In this document: piece after piece, positions 25,587 through 35,100 of the stretch
Position numbering within the stretch: position 1 is the first letter of the stretch
Layout of the letters: every line of letters starts with the position of its first letter
Origin: Dyella_B sp035277725
Lineage (GTDB): Bacteria > Pseudomonadota > Gammaproteobacteria > Xanthomonadales > Rhodanobacteraceae
DNA: 64,000 nucleotides
Direction of reading: 5' to 3'
NCBI RefSeq assembly: GCF_035277725.1
Contig: NZ_DATEJY010000222.1
Coordinates: 4,636-68,635 of the forward strand
The notes under the pieces: generated by a model
What the model saw: the letters and a program-made list of their open reading frames with translations, nothing else
The model's database searches: none
Told to the model about the DNA's origin: nothing
Program-made: the position numbers and the translations under genes

Positions 25587-26957
25587 CTACTCGCCCGCAA
25601 TCGTCATGCGATCGATCAGGATCGAACCGGTCAGCAGGTGCGAGCGCCTGTCCACGTCCGCGCCCACCGCCACGATGCCGTTGTACATATCGCGCAGATT
25701 GGCAGCGATGGTGATCTCCTCGACCGGATAGGCGATTTCACCGTTCTCCACCCAGAAGCCCGCGGCGCCGCGCGAGTAGTCGCCGGTGATGGTGTTGACG
25801 CCCTGCCCCATCACCTCCGTCACCAGCAGCCCGGTACCGAGCCGGCGCAGCATGCCGCCGAAGTCGTCGGCAGCACCGCCATCGGCATGGCCCGGCTCGA
25901 CCACCAGGTTGTGGATGCCGCCGGCATTGCCCGTGGATGCCAGCCCCAGCTTGCGTGCGGAATAACTGCTCAGTACATAGCGTGCAAGCACGCCGTTCTC
26001 GATCAGCACGCTGTCGCGCGTCGCAACACCTTCCGCATCGAAGGCACCCGAGCCTTGTCCGCCCAGTAGATGCGGGCGCTCCACAATGTTCAGCCAGGTC
26101 GGCATGACTTGCTTGCCGGCGTGGTCCAGCAGGAAGCTCGCGCGGCGATACAGCGCGCCGCCACTGACCGCGCCAACCAAATGACCGATCAATCCACGCG
26201 CAATCTCCGGCGAAAACAGCACTGCTGACTGGCGCGTCGACAAACGCCGGGCACCTACGCGGGCAAGCGTGCGCTCGGCGGCGGTATCGCCCAACACCCG
26301 CGCGCTCATGAAATCGTTGGCGCTGCGCACGCTGTCATACCAGTAATCGCGCTGCATGCCCGCTTCATCGCCAGCGATCAAGGCCAGCGACAGCGAATGC
26401 CGCGTACCGCGTTCGCGCCCGATAAAGCCGTGCGAATTGGCATAGACGGACAAGCTCTCGCCCATCTGCACGCTGGCGCCATCGGAATTGGTGATGCCGG
26501 CATGGGCGCGTCCGGCCGCCTCGATCTCCTGGCCCAACGCAATCGCCGCCGGGGTATCGATGGCCCACGGATGCCACAGGTCCAGATCGGGAAATTGCGT
26601 GGCCATGCGCGCGGCATCGGCCAGGCCAGCTGCCGCGTCTTCCTCCGTGTACTGCGCAATGGCGCAGGCCTGGTCCAGCGTGGCCTGGATGGAATCCGCG
26701 TTCAGGTCAGCGGTACTGGCCGAACCTTTGCGCTTGCCGAAATACACCGTCAGGCCAAAACCGCGATCGCGCGTGTGCTCGACCGTTTCCACCTCGCCCA
26801 GGCGCACGTTGACGTTGAGGCCGGCGTCGATGCTGGCCGACACCTCCGCCTGGGTGGCGCCGGCGGCACGGGCGCGGCGGATCACGTCTTCGGCCAGCTC
26901 GGCCAAACGGTCGAGTTCGCGCTGGCTGGTGTCCTGACTGATGGCAACGTCGCTCAC
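25587..26957 (-). CDS. pmbA: Metalloprotease-related protein PmbA (TldE)
   Basis: PmbA and TldD form a heterodimeric protease that trims microcin B17 precursor and degrades unstructured peptides; PmbA lacks the zinc site. The 456-residue protein has the TldD/PmbA N-terminal domain (EVSASIDAGLNVNVRLGEVE) and the C-terminal barrel with GGIHNLVVEPG and GVNTITGDYSRGAAGFW. I start it at GTG 26957, which has AGGAAG six bases upstream; the frame stays open further. tldD lies 2.4 kb away on the same strand, with unrelated genes between. Confidence 0.94.
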   Translation of the reverse strand: MSDVAISQDTSQRELDRLAELAEDVIRRARAAGATQAEVSASIDAGLNVNVRLGEVETVEHTRDRGFGLTVYFGKRKGSASTADLNADSIQATLDQACAIAQYTEEDAAAGLADAARMATQFPDLDLWHPWAIDTPAAIALGQEIEAAGRAHAGITNSDGASVQMGESLSVYANSHGFIGRERGTRHSLSLALIAGDEAGMQRDYWYDSVRSANDFMSARVLGDTAAERTLARVGARRLSTRQSAVLFSPEIARGLIGHLVGAVSGGALYRRASFLLDHAGKQVMPTWLNIVERPHLLGGQGSGAFDAEGVATRDSVLIENGVLARYVLSSYSARKLGLASTGNAGGIHNLVVEPGHADGGAADDFGGMLRRLGTGLLVTEVMGQGVNTITGDYSRGAAGFWVENGEIAYPVEEITIAANLRDMYNGIVAVGADVDRRSHLLTGSILIDRMTIAGE

Positions 26958-27059
26958 TTGGGGCTTCCTGTTGGGTACGTGGATACAATAGGCAGACGTG
27001 GGGCCGCCCAGACCCATTGCCAATGTCCGAAACGTCACAGGTTGCCATAGGAGCGGCCC

Positions 27060-27311
27060 ATGTCCATAGCCACCGGCATCTACCGTCATTACAAAGGCCA
27101 GAGTTACCGCGTGATCGGCACCGCCCGTCACAGCGAAACCATGGAAGAGCTGGTCGTCTATCAAGCCCTGTACGGCGACTACGGCCTGTGGGTGCGCCCT
27201 GCCACCATGTTCGCCGAAACGGTGGAGCTGGAAGGCGAACCCATTCCCCGCTTCGCCCTGATCGAAGCCATGCCGGCCGAATTCACCCAGGCCGACCGGA
27301 ACATCCCGTGA
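27060..27311 (+). CDS. DUF1653 protein
   Basis: An 83-residue protein of the DUF1653 family: GIYRHYKGQSYRVIGTARHSET, then EELVVYQALYGDYGLWVRP and MFAETVE are the conserved blocks. Function unknown. TAGGAG lies six bases before ATG 27060. Its stop overlaps the GTG start of darP, so the two are translationally coupled. It is divergent from pmbA across a 102-base promoter region. Confidence 0.9.
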   Translation: MSIATGIYRHYKGQSYRVIGTARHSETMEELVVYQALYGDYGLWVRPATMFAETVELEGEPIPRFALIEAMPAEFTQADRNIP

Positions 27312-27829
27312 ACCGCACTTACACCGACGATCCCGAACACGACTACGGCCCTACCCGCACGCAGCAGCGGCGCGATGCGCTGGCGGTGCTGGCGTTCGCT
27401 TCACAGCTGGCCGAATTGCCACCCTCGAAACTGGCGCGTGCGAACTTGCCGGACGACGTGCTGCGCGAAATCGACAACCTCAAGCGCATCACGTCGCACA
27501 TCGCCCGCAAACGCCAGCTGGGTTTTCTGGCCAAGGTGATGCGGAGGCATGACGATGAAGCGTTCGACGGCGCGCGTGCGCTGCTGGGTGAAAACCGCGA
27601 GCAGCAGCGCAAGGAAACCGCCGCCATGCATCGCCTGGAAGCGCTGCGCGAACGCCTGCTGGAGAACGACGACACTCTGCAGGCATTGATCGACCAACAT
27701 CCCGATGTCGATCGGCAGCACATGCGCTCATTGATTCGCCAGGCACGCATCGAGCGCGACGGCAACAAACCGCCACGCGCCTATCGCGAAATTTTCCAGC
27801 TGCTGAAGACGCTGAACGAAGACGCGTAA
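27308..27829 (+). CDS. darP: 50S ribosome-associated protein DarP (YjgA, DUF615)
   Basis: DarP associates with late 50S particles and helps ribosome assembly. The 173-residue, highly charged helical protein shows the family order: acidic N-terminus, RTQQRRDALAVLAFASQLAELP, LREIDNLKRITSHIARKRQLGFLAKVMR and the C-terminal RQARIERD...REIFQLLK. It starts at GTG 27308 overlapping the DUF1653 stop (GTGA). Association with pmbA and tldD is conserved across gammaproteobacteria. Confidence 0.93.
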   Translation: MNRTYTDDPEHDYGPTRTQQRRDALAVLAFASQLAELPPSKLARANLPDDVLREIDNLKRITSHIARKRQLGFLAKVMRRHDDEAFDGARALLGENREQQRKETAAMHRLEALRERLLENDDTLQALIDQHPDVDRQHMRSLIRQARIERDGNKPPRAYREIFQLLKTLNEDA

Positions 27830-27870
27830 CACGTCGGTTGCCATGAAACCGCATGCCCTCTGATCCGTCG

Positions 27871-28005
27871 CCCGGCGACCACCGGGGCCCGGTGTCTTTG
27901 CTTTTGGCATCTGAAAAAGTCGCTGAACTCCGGTGCGAACCCCAGCGTCGCAACACGATCGCAAGATTACGATGTTGGAGTTCGCATGCGCCCACTCCAA
28001 TCTAC
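27871..28005. repeat. Decayed repeat cluster between darP and the Rieske gene
   Basis: 27871-27915 is the CCGGCGA/GTGTCTTTGCTTTT repeat also seen at 16451. About 27925-28005 is a degenerate GTAG pair: the left unit keeps CGGTGCGAACCCCA, the right unit (27972-28005) reads GTTGGAGTTCGCAT...CACTCCAATCTAC. The right unit encodes the last dozen residues and stop of the Rieske oxygenase. Confidence 0.7.
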
Positions 28006-29172
28006 ACGGTCGGATTCGGCTTTCTGCGTAAATGATTCATCACCTAATTGCGCGTGATAAAACGCCAGCGCGGGTTCGTGCCGGCCAAACGTCATGGTGG
28101 TCTGCACGCGCGCTTCATAGCCGCGCTGCATGTCTTCCGCCACGGCCAGGTCTTCCTCTACCACCGTGCGAATCAGCAGCTCCATATTGCGACGCCAATG
28201 CTCGCGTGCCGAATCCGTTCGCGCGGGCTCGGGCGTATACAGCGAAGCCTCGGCAACGCACTCGCCCGGCGCGCCGTTCTTGTTCGGAAAAACACGCCAT
28301 ATCTCCAGGTGATCGCCTTGCCAGTTGACCAGCGTGTTTGGAAACAGCACGTAAAGCACGACACTGTGTTTCAGCAGGTCCCATTCCGATTCGGGCTGTG
28401 CGCGTAATTGAAGTACCGAACGGCGCGGATAAACCACACGCACATGCGGCCCGAAACGATCGGCGAGGCCAACGCCGGAAAGAAAAATGGGCGCAATGCT
28501 CTGTCGATGCAGCACGTTGAAATGCCAGCTTTCCAGAAAGCCGTCGATCACCAGTTTCCAATTCGTGCGCGCGTGCAGCACCTTGGTTTCGAAGTGGGAA
28601 AAGCCGGAGAAACCGTATGCTGCCAGCTCCGCGTCCAAATCGGCGAACAATCGCGTTTCGTCGATGTGCGCGCCAGCCTTCGGCAACACCCAGACCAGGC
28701 CATGCCGCTCGACCACCGGCAGGCGCACCAACCCATAGCCATACCGATGCAGGCCGGCGAAACCATCACGCGGCACGAGATTGCGCAGGTGTCCTCCCAG
28801 GTCATAACACCATCCATGAAACGGACATACAAAGGCTCGCGCATCGCGCCCACAGCCACTCGCCAAGCGCGCGCCGCGATGGCGGCACAGGTTGGCAAAG
28901 GCATGCAGCCGACCTTCGCCATCGCGCGTCAGCAGCAGAGGAACAAAGCCGAGATCATCCGTCACGTAGTCGCCTGGTGCGGCCACATGACTGCCATGGG
29001 TGACCAGTAACGGATAACGGGAAAACAAGTATTCGCGTTCCCACGCCAAACGCGCAGCGCTGATATACGCCTCAGTCGATTGCTGCCAGCACGCATCATT
29101 CAACTGTGTGCCGCCGCTATCGATCAACTCGAACAACCGATGCAACAGGGCCATTTGCGTACGGCGTTCCAT
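27967..29172 (-). CDS. Rieske non-heme iron oxygenase, alpha subunit
   Basis: A 401-residue ring-hydroxylating-type oxygenase. The [2Fe-2S] site is CRH at 96-98 and CPFH at 116-119. The mononuclear iron site is in NWKLVIDGFLESWHFNVLH: His217 and His222, with Glu214 at the electron-bridging position where classical dioxygenases have Asp; Glu there is reported for carnitine/choline-type oxygenases such as CntA. No reductase or ferredoxin gene is adjacent, so partner and substrate are unknown. ATG 29172 has GGAGA upstream. About 13 C-terminal residues and the stop come from a decayed palindromic repeat. Confidence 0.88.
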   Translation of the reverse strand: MERRTQMALLHRLFELIDSGGTQLNDACWQQSTEAYISAARLAWEREYLFSRYPLLVTHGSHVAAPGDYVTDDLGFVPLLLTRDGEGRLHAFANLCRHRGARLASGCGRDARAFVCPFHGWCYDLGGHLRNLVPRDGFAGLHRYGYGLVRLPVVERHGLVWVLPKAGAHIDETRLFADLDAELAAYGFSGFSHFETKVLHARTNWKLVIDGFLESWHFNVLHRQSIAPIFLSGVGLADRFGPHVRVVYPRRSVLQLRAQPESEWDLLKHSVVLYVLFPNTLVNWQGDHLEIWRVFPNKNGAPGECVAEASLYTPEPARTDSAREHWRRNMELLIRTVVEEDLAVAEDMQRGYEARVQTTMTFGRHEPALAFYHAQLGDESFTQKAESDRVDWSGRMRTPTS

Positions 29173-29336
29173 GCGTTTCTCCGCGTCAACGGAAAACCAT
29201 CGCCACAAAGAAAATGCGGCAGCGTCGCCATGACGCTGCCGCTGCGTGGCGGTCGCACAGAAACTAAGAACAGGTGCGTAATGTCACCGTCAAAACACAA
29301 GAAAGAAGTGCTTAGGCACTCCGTGCCACTTACAAA

Positions 29337-30776
29337 CTATGACGCCGTACCACCCACCGTCATGCTCTCCACGCGCAACGTCGGCTGGCCCACACCCACC
29401 GGCACGCTCTGTCCATCCTTGCCGCATACGCCGATGCCTTCATCCAGGGCGAGATCGTTGCCGATCATCGACACGCGCGTGAGCACATCCGGGCCGCTGC
29501 CGATCAAGGTGGCGCCTTTCACCGGCGTGGTGACCTTGCCGTCTTCGATCAGGTAAGCCTCGCTGGCGGAGAACACGAACTTGCCGTTGGTGATGTCCAC
29601 CTGGCCACCGCCGAAGTTCACCGCATACAGGCCCTTCTTCACCGAACGGATGATTTCCTGCGGATCGTGCTGGCCGGCCAGCATGTAGGTGTTGGTCATG
29701 CGCGGCATCGGCAGTTGCGCGAAGGATTCGCGGCGGCCGTTGCCGGTTGGCGCCATGCCCATCAGGCGTGCGTTGAGCTTGTCCTGCATGTATCCCTTGA
29801 GAATGCCGTCCTCGATCAGGGTGGTGCAGGAGGTAGGCGTGCCTTCGTCGTCCACACTCAGCGAGCCGCGGCGGCCCGGCAAGGTGCCGTCATCCACCAC
29901 GGTGACGCCCGGCGCGGCAACGCGCTGGCCAATGCGCCCGGCAAAGGCGGAACTGCCCTTGCGGTTGAAGTCGCCTTCCAGGCCATGGCCAATCGCTTCG
30001 TGCAACAACACGCCGGGCCAGCCGGGGCCCAGCACCACGGTCATGGTGCCGGCGGGCGCGTCGACTGCGTCCAGGTTGACCAAGGCCTGGCGCACGGCTT
30101 CTTCCGCAAAGGCGTGCGCGCGGCCATTTTCAAGCAACTCACGATAGCCATAGCGACCGCCACCGCCCGCATAGCCTTGTTCGCGGCGGCCGTTCTGCTC
30201 GGCGATCACCTGCACGGACAAGCGCACCAGCGGGCGTACGTCGGCGGCCAGGGTGCCGTCGGAACCGGCGATCAGCACGGTATCGAGCGTGGCGTTGATG
30301 CTGACGATCACCTGCTTGACGCGCGGGTCGCGCGAGCGCGCGTAGGCATCCACTTCGCGCAGCACGGCGATCTTCTCGGGATTGGGCAGGCTCTCCACCG
30401 GATCGATCGCCGGATAAAGCGACTTCACGCCATTCACCGCCAACGGCCTGCCCGCGCCATGGCCCCCCTGCGCGATCGCCCGCGCGGCCTTGGATGCTTC
30501 CAGCAGCTGCGGCAGCACGATCTCGTCGGAATACGCAAAACCGGTCTTCTCGCCGCTGATGGCGCGCACGCCCACGCCCTGTTCGATGGAGTGGCTGCCG
30601 TCCTTGACGATGCCCTCTTCCAGCACCCAGGACTCGCTGCGCGAATGCTGGAAGTAAAGATCGGCGGCGTCGATGGACGGCCCCATCAGCTGGGTGAACA
30701 CGCGCTCAAGGTCGCCGGTGGCCAGCCCGCCGGGGGTAAGCAAGCGATTTTCGGCCTGGGCGATAAGGGAGTTCAT
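29337..30776 (-). CDS. tldD: Metalloprotease TldD
   Basis: Catalytic partner of PmbA. The 479-residue protein carries the zinc motif HEAIGHGLEGD (His-Glu-x-x-x-His) near residue 255 and the conserved GVCGKDGQ cysteine region near residue 455, the third zinc ligand in the E. coli enzyme. ATG 30776 (MNSLIAQAE) is the usual start, although no strong ribosome site is seen; a TTG lies 12 codons upstream. The Rieske gene downstream separates it from darP/pmbA, unlike most relatives. Confidence 0.95.
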   Translation of the reverse strand: MNSLIAQAENRLLTPGGLATGDLERVFTQLMGPSIDAADLYFQHSRSESWVLEEGIVKDGSHSIEQGVGVRAISGEKTGFAYSDEIVLPQLLEASKAARAIAQGGHGAGRPLAVNGVKSLYPAIDPVESLPNPEKIAVLREVDAYARSRDPRVKQVIVSINATLDTVLIAGSDGTLAADVRPLVRLSVQVIAEQNGRREQGYAGGGGRYGYRELLENGRAHAFAEEAVRQALVNLDAVDAPAGTMTVVLGPGWPGVLLHEAIGHGLEGDFNRKGSSAFAGRIGQRVAAPGVTVVDDGTLPGRRGSLSVDDEGTPTSCTTLIEDGILKGYMQDKLNARLMGMAPTGNGRRESFAQLPMPRMTNTYMLAGQHDPQEIIRSVKKGLYAVNFGGGQVDITNGKFVFSASEAYLIEDGKVTTPVKGATLIGSGPDVLTRVSMIGNDLALDEGIGVCGKDGQSVPVGVGQPTLRVESMTVGGTAS

Positions 30777-30914
30777 GGATGTGGGCCTGTTTGAATGAAG
30801 CGGTTTGGTCAATCTGGGGTTAGACCGGCCAGTTTAAAACCCATGCGGCATGCGGTCGACGATGCCGCTACGATAAAACCAACGATGGCCACCCACCGCA
30901 CGTGAAGGAACACC

Positions 30915-32126
30915 ATGACCGAGACCTCCAAGCCGGAACTGCTGGACAAGCTCATCGACCGAACGCTGAAGACACCGGTCGAGGAAACCCGCGAACTGCT
31001 GCGCAGCGACGGCGAGCTGAAACCCGGCCAGGGCACGGTCAGCAGCGTGATCGCCCTTTCGCTCGGCATCCTGTGCCTGCTCGCCGTGCTGGCCTTCCAC
31101 TTTCCGCAGTACCTGACCACACCGGATCTGCGCCACAAATATTCAGTCGATGTGTTGCGCCAGTTGTTGCTGGTAGGTCTGCTGGTCGCCGGCGGTTTGT
31201 CCTTGGCCAATGTGATCCTGGGACGGCGGCGCGAGATCAGCATCGTCGCGTTCGCGTGCGTGGTGCTTGCCACCGCATTGGGTGGATCGCGCGTGCCGGT
31301 GGGCACCTTTCCCGATCACACGCCGTATATCGGGCTGGACTGGTTCATTCTGGACCTGCTTGGATCAACACTGATTTTCGTGGTGATCGAAAAACTCTTT
31401 CCGTTGTACAAGGGCCAAGCGGTCTTCCGGAAAGAATGGCAGACGGATCTGAAGCATTTCGCCGTCAATCACTTCATTGTCGGCCTGGCGCTGCTGACAG
31501 TGAACTTTCTGCTGCACCATTTGTTCGGCGGACTGCTCAACAGCACGTTCCAGCACTACGTGCAGCACATTTCCTTCTTGCCGCAGTTGCTGCTGTGCAT
31601 TCTCGTCGCCGACCTGGCGCAGTACTGGACGCACCGCGCCTACCACGAGGTGCCATTCCTGTGGCGCTTCCATGCCGTGCATCACAGCGTGAAAACCATG
31701 GACTGGCTGGCCGGTTCGCGCCAACACATGCTTGAATTGATCGCCACGCGCGTCTGCGTACTCGCTCCGTTGTATGTGCTCGGCTTCAGCGAAGCAGTGA
31801 TGAATGCCTACATCATCGTGGTCGGCTTCCAGGCGGTGTTCAATCACGCCAACGTGCATGTGCCGTGGGGACCGCTCAAGTACCTCTTGGTGACGCCGAA
31901 TTTCCATCACTGGCATCACGCGTCCGACGACGAAGCGATCGATCGCAACTACGCCGCCCACTATGCGTTTCTCGATTACCTGTTCGGCACCGCCGTCGCG
32001 TCCAGCAAGAAATTTCCCGAGAAGTATGGCGTGGTTGGCGATTACATGCCCGACGGTTTCGTTCGGCAGCAGTTGTTTCCCTTCCGCGGCAGCACGAAGC
32101 CGGTGGAGCCGAACAGCGCCGCCTAA
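30915..32126 (+). CDS. Sterol desaturase / fatty acid hydroxylase family protein
   Basis: A 403-residue integral membrane protein with the di-iron histidine clusters of the superfamily: HRAYHE, HAVHHS, NHANVH and FHHWHH over about residues 235-340, plus hydrophobic helices before and between. Residues 1-60 are a cytosolic, charged extension. Members hydroxylate or desaturate sterols, hopanoid-like lipids or fatty chains; the substrate here is unknown. The gene is convergent with yhdP; their stop codons overlap by 4 bases (32123-32126). Confidence 0.9.
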   Translation: MTETSKPELLDKLIDRTLKTPVEETRELLRSDGELKPGQGTVSSVIALSLGILCLLAVLAFHFPQYLTTPDLRHKYSVDVLRQLLLVGLLVAGGLSLANVILGRRREISIVAFACVVLATALGGSRVPVGTFPDHTPYIGLDWFILDLLGSTLIFVVIEKLFPLYKGQAVFRKEWQTDLKHFAVNHFIVGLALLTVNFLLHHLFGGLLNSTFQHYVQHISFLPQLLLCILVADLAQYWTHRAYHEVPFLWRFHAVHHSVKTMDWLAGSRQHMLELIATRVCVLAPLYVLGFSEAVMNAYIIVVGFQAVFNHANVHVPWGPLKYLLVTPNFHHWHHASDDEAIDRNYAAHYAFLDYLFGTAVASSKKFPEKYGVVGDYMPDGFVRQQLFPFRGSTKPVEPNSAA

Positions 32127-35100
32127 TGCGCGGCGCTTGAAGCGGATGCCGGTGGCGCAGACGACGAACTGCTCGCCGGCGCATCCGGTGTTGAAGATCC
32201 TACCGAGGTAAACACCGGCTTATCCCAGCTGCCGGTGATGTGATAGCGCTTGATGGCGACGTGGTTGAGCCCCTTGCCCAGCACGCTCTGCACGGCAAAA
32301 CCCGCCGCCGCGCCGATCGGCCCGCCGACTACCGCGCCCACCACCGGCAGGCTGTTGCCGATGTGCGGAATCACCACCATCTGCTGGTCGTAATCCTTGT
32401 TGCGCAAGCCGGTGCGTCCTTTGACGGTGATCTCCGCCGCGGAGCCGTGGATCTTAAGATTGTCGGTATACGCGCTGCCATCGCTCAGCTTGAAATCGCC
32501 TTTGATCAGGTCGAAGCCGAAGCCTTTGCCGAACACGTCGTTGAAATCGAACGACAGACGGCGCGGCAACTCCGCGATCGATGCCAAGCCGAACAGGCGG
32601 CCGACACCGGGCGATGCTTTCGGGATGCTGCCGTTGGTAACGTCCACGGCAAGCGTGCCATCCATATTGCCCAGCTCGAACGCCCACGGGCCGCCGGGCC
32701 ACGTAGCGTTGAGCACGTCGTGCGTTTTGCCGCCGTCGAAGATGCCGGCGAAACCGAACGCGGTGAGCATCTCGCCCAGGTTGTTGGCACTGAAATCCAC
32801 TTGCAGATGCGTGCTGCTCTTGGTCGGCGTGCCGTTCCAGTCGCCGCTGCCGCTGACCTGCACGTGGTGCGATTGCGTGGAAAGCTGATCGATATGCATG
32901 CCATCGGGCGTCGGCCAGGTTTCCAAACGTGCTTCGCCGAGCTTGGCGTCATCCAGCCGCAGATCGTTCACCCAGAAATGCAGCGGCGGCATGCTGTGCG
33001 GATCGATGCCGGTATTGGCCGGATCGGTCGCCGGCGGCGGTGCTTCACCCGGCTTTTTGGCCAGCGTCGGTTGCTTGGGCCAGTACATGCGTTGCAGGCG
33101 CGCGGTGATGCCGCGCTTGTTGAGATCCACCGTCGGCACGCTGAAGTGGCCGGCGGCCGCGGCGCTGTCCACGTCCAGTTCCAAGGTGTCAGCCTTCGGT
33201 GCCGCCGTCACATGCATGTGCGCAAAATCGCGGCCGAACACTTCGGCATGTTCCGTGTTGACATCGATGGTTTCCAGGCTCATGCCATTACCGCTGGCAC
33301 CGCCGGCGATCGATTGCTTCACCCAGCCGGTAACATCCAGTTCCGGTGCATCGCCACGAATACGCATGCCTTTGGCCGGCAGGGTATCGGCATCCGGCAT
33401 TTGATCGCCGAACACAAACGTGGCGGCCAGGGGCGATGCTTCGCCATTCGATAGTCGCAGCCGGCCTCGCGCTACCGATCCCAGCGCCAACTGCATGGGG
33501 GCGCCGGCTGTCGGCACACCCAACGTGACATGCAAAGGCAGCTCGCCATCCGCCGGTTTGCTCAGCGGCACCGGGAAATTGAGCGCCACGCCGGACAGCG
33601 GCGAATCGATGCTGAGCGTCTGGACGTCCGAAACACCATCGTCACCATGCGCAATCTGGTAGCCGATATTGAATTGGCTGCGCCCATCGGCGATGTCGCC
33701 CAGCCACTTCAACTGCGGATAATCCTGCAGCAATTCCTGCACGGTGTAGCTGCCGTTGATCTTCGCAGCCAGCACCACATTGGGGTTGGCGGTCGCACTG
33801 GCGATCGCCAGATCCACCTGCGTCGGCTCGCCATGGAAACCACCAGCGAGCGGTCCGGCATGGAAGCCATGCGCATCGAACGTGGCCGGGCCATTGAGCT
33901 TGTCGAGCTGCAATTTCCAATCCGGCGCACTGAGATCGACGTCCTTGAACTGCGCCGTGCCATCGAGCAGAAAGTTGTGCATCTCGTGCGTCGGCAGCGA
34001 CAGATGGAAATCGAAGTTGCCGGTGCCGCCCAGCTGCAGTTTGGCCAACACGTCGGCGTGCTTGTTGGCGATCGGGCTGTTGCCGACGAAGTTGAGCAAG
34101 TCCGATGCATTGCCCTCGCCGCTGACATTGAGATCGAGCACGGTATGGCCCAGCTCGGGAATCACCCCCACCGCACGCGTGACCTTGACGCCCATCGCTT
34201 CACCGGTCGCCTCCACCAGCATGCCGGCGTCGATGAAGTTGGCCGTGGCTTGTACGTGATCCGCCACGGGCCAGCTCTTGCCGTAGGCCAGCGTGAGATC
34301 GCTGATATCGGCGCGCGCCTCGAACCGGCCTTCGTTGTGATGGAACGGCCAGTTCGCCAGACTGCCGCGCACCACGACGGCCGCATCGTCGATACGGCCG
34401 GACACGAACGCCTGGTCCAGCCATCCTATCGCGTGCGGGTTCAAGGAATCGATGGGCCAGAACTGCTTGGCCGCTGTGATATCCGCGTGCGTGAGCGCCA
34501 GATACACATCAAGGAACGGACGCCCGCCGTCGGCAGGCAAAGCGATTTCACCCTGCGCATTGCCGCCAAAACCCTGGCCTTCGAAGTCCAGCTTCGCGAT
34601 GCCGATGTGCGTGGCATCGTCATCGCGCCATGCGGCCATGATGCCGCCCAGCTGGCTCATGACGAAGGGCCCGCGGAACGTGTGCGGATCGTTGATGGTG
34701 GCGGTTTGCGTGGGCAATTCCAGCGAAACGGATTCGGCATCGCCGCGCACTTCGCCTTGCAGATGATCCAGGCCAGGCAGTTTGTCGACGGCGGTGATGC
34801 CGAGATTGTCGAACGCGGCGTCCAAGGTATTCAGCCCGGCCGCCGCGTTCCAGTGAAATACCGCGCGCTCGATCTGCCCGTGCGGCGCGCCTGCACCCAG
34901 CCATTGCGCCAGGCCTGGCGACAGACCCGGCTTCAAACCCAGCCAAGGCATCAGCGGCGCCAGCTGCAATTTACTGGCGACGGCGCGGATATCGGATTGC
35001 GGTGTGCCGAAGTGGTCCACGTCCACTTTCATGGCGCCGCCGTCGTGGTCGGCCCAACGCACGGTGTAGCCGCCCTCGTGACGGCCAAGTTCGGCCAAGC

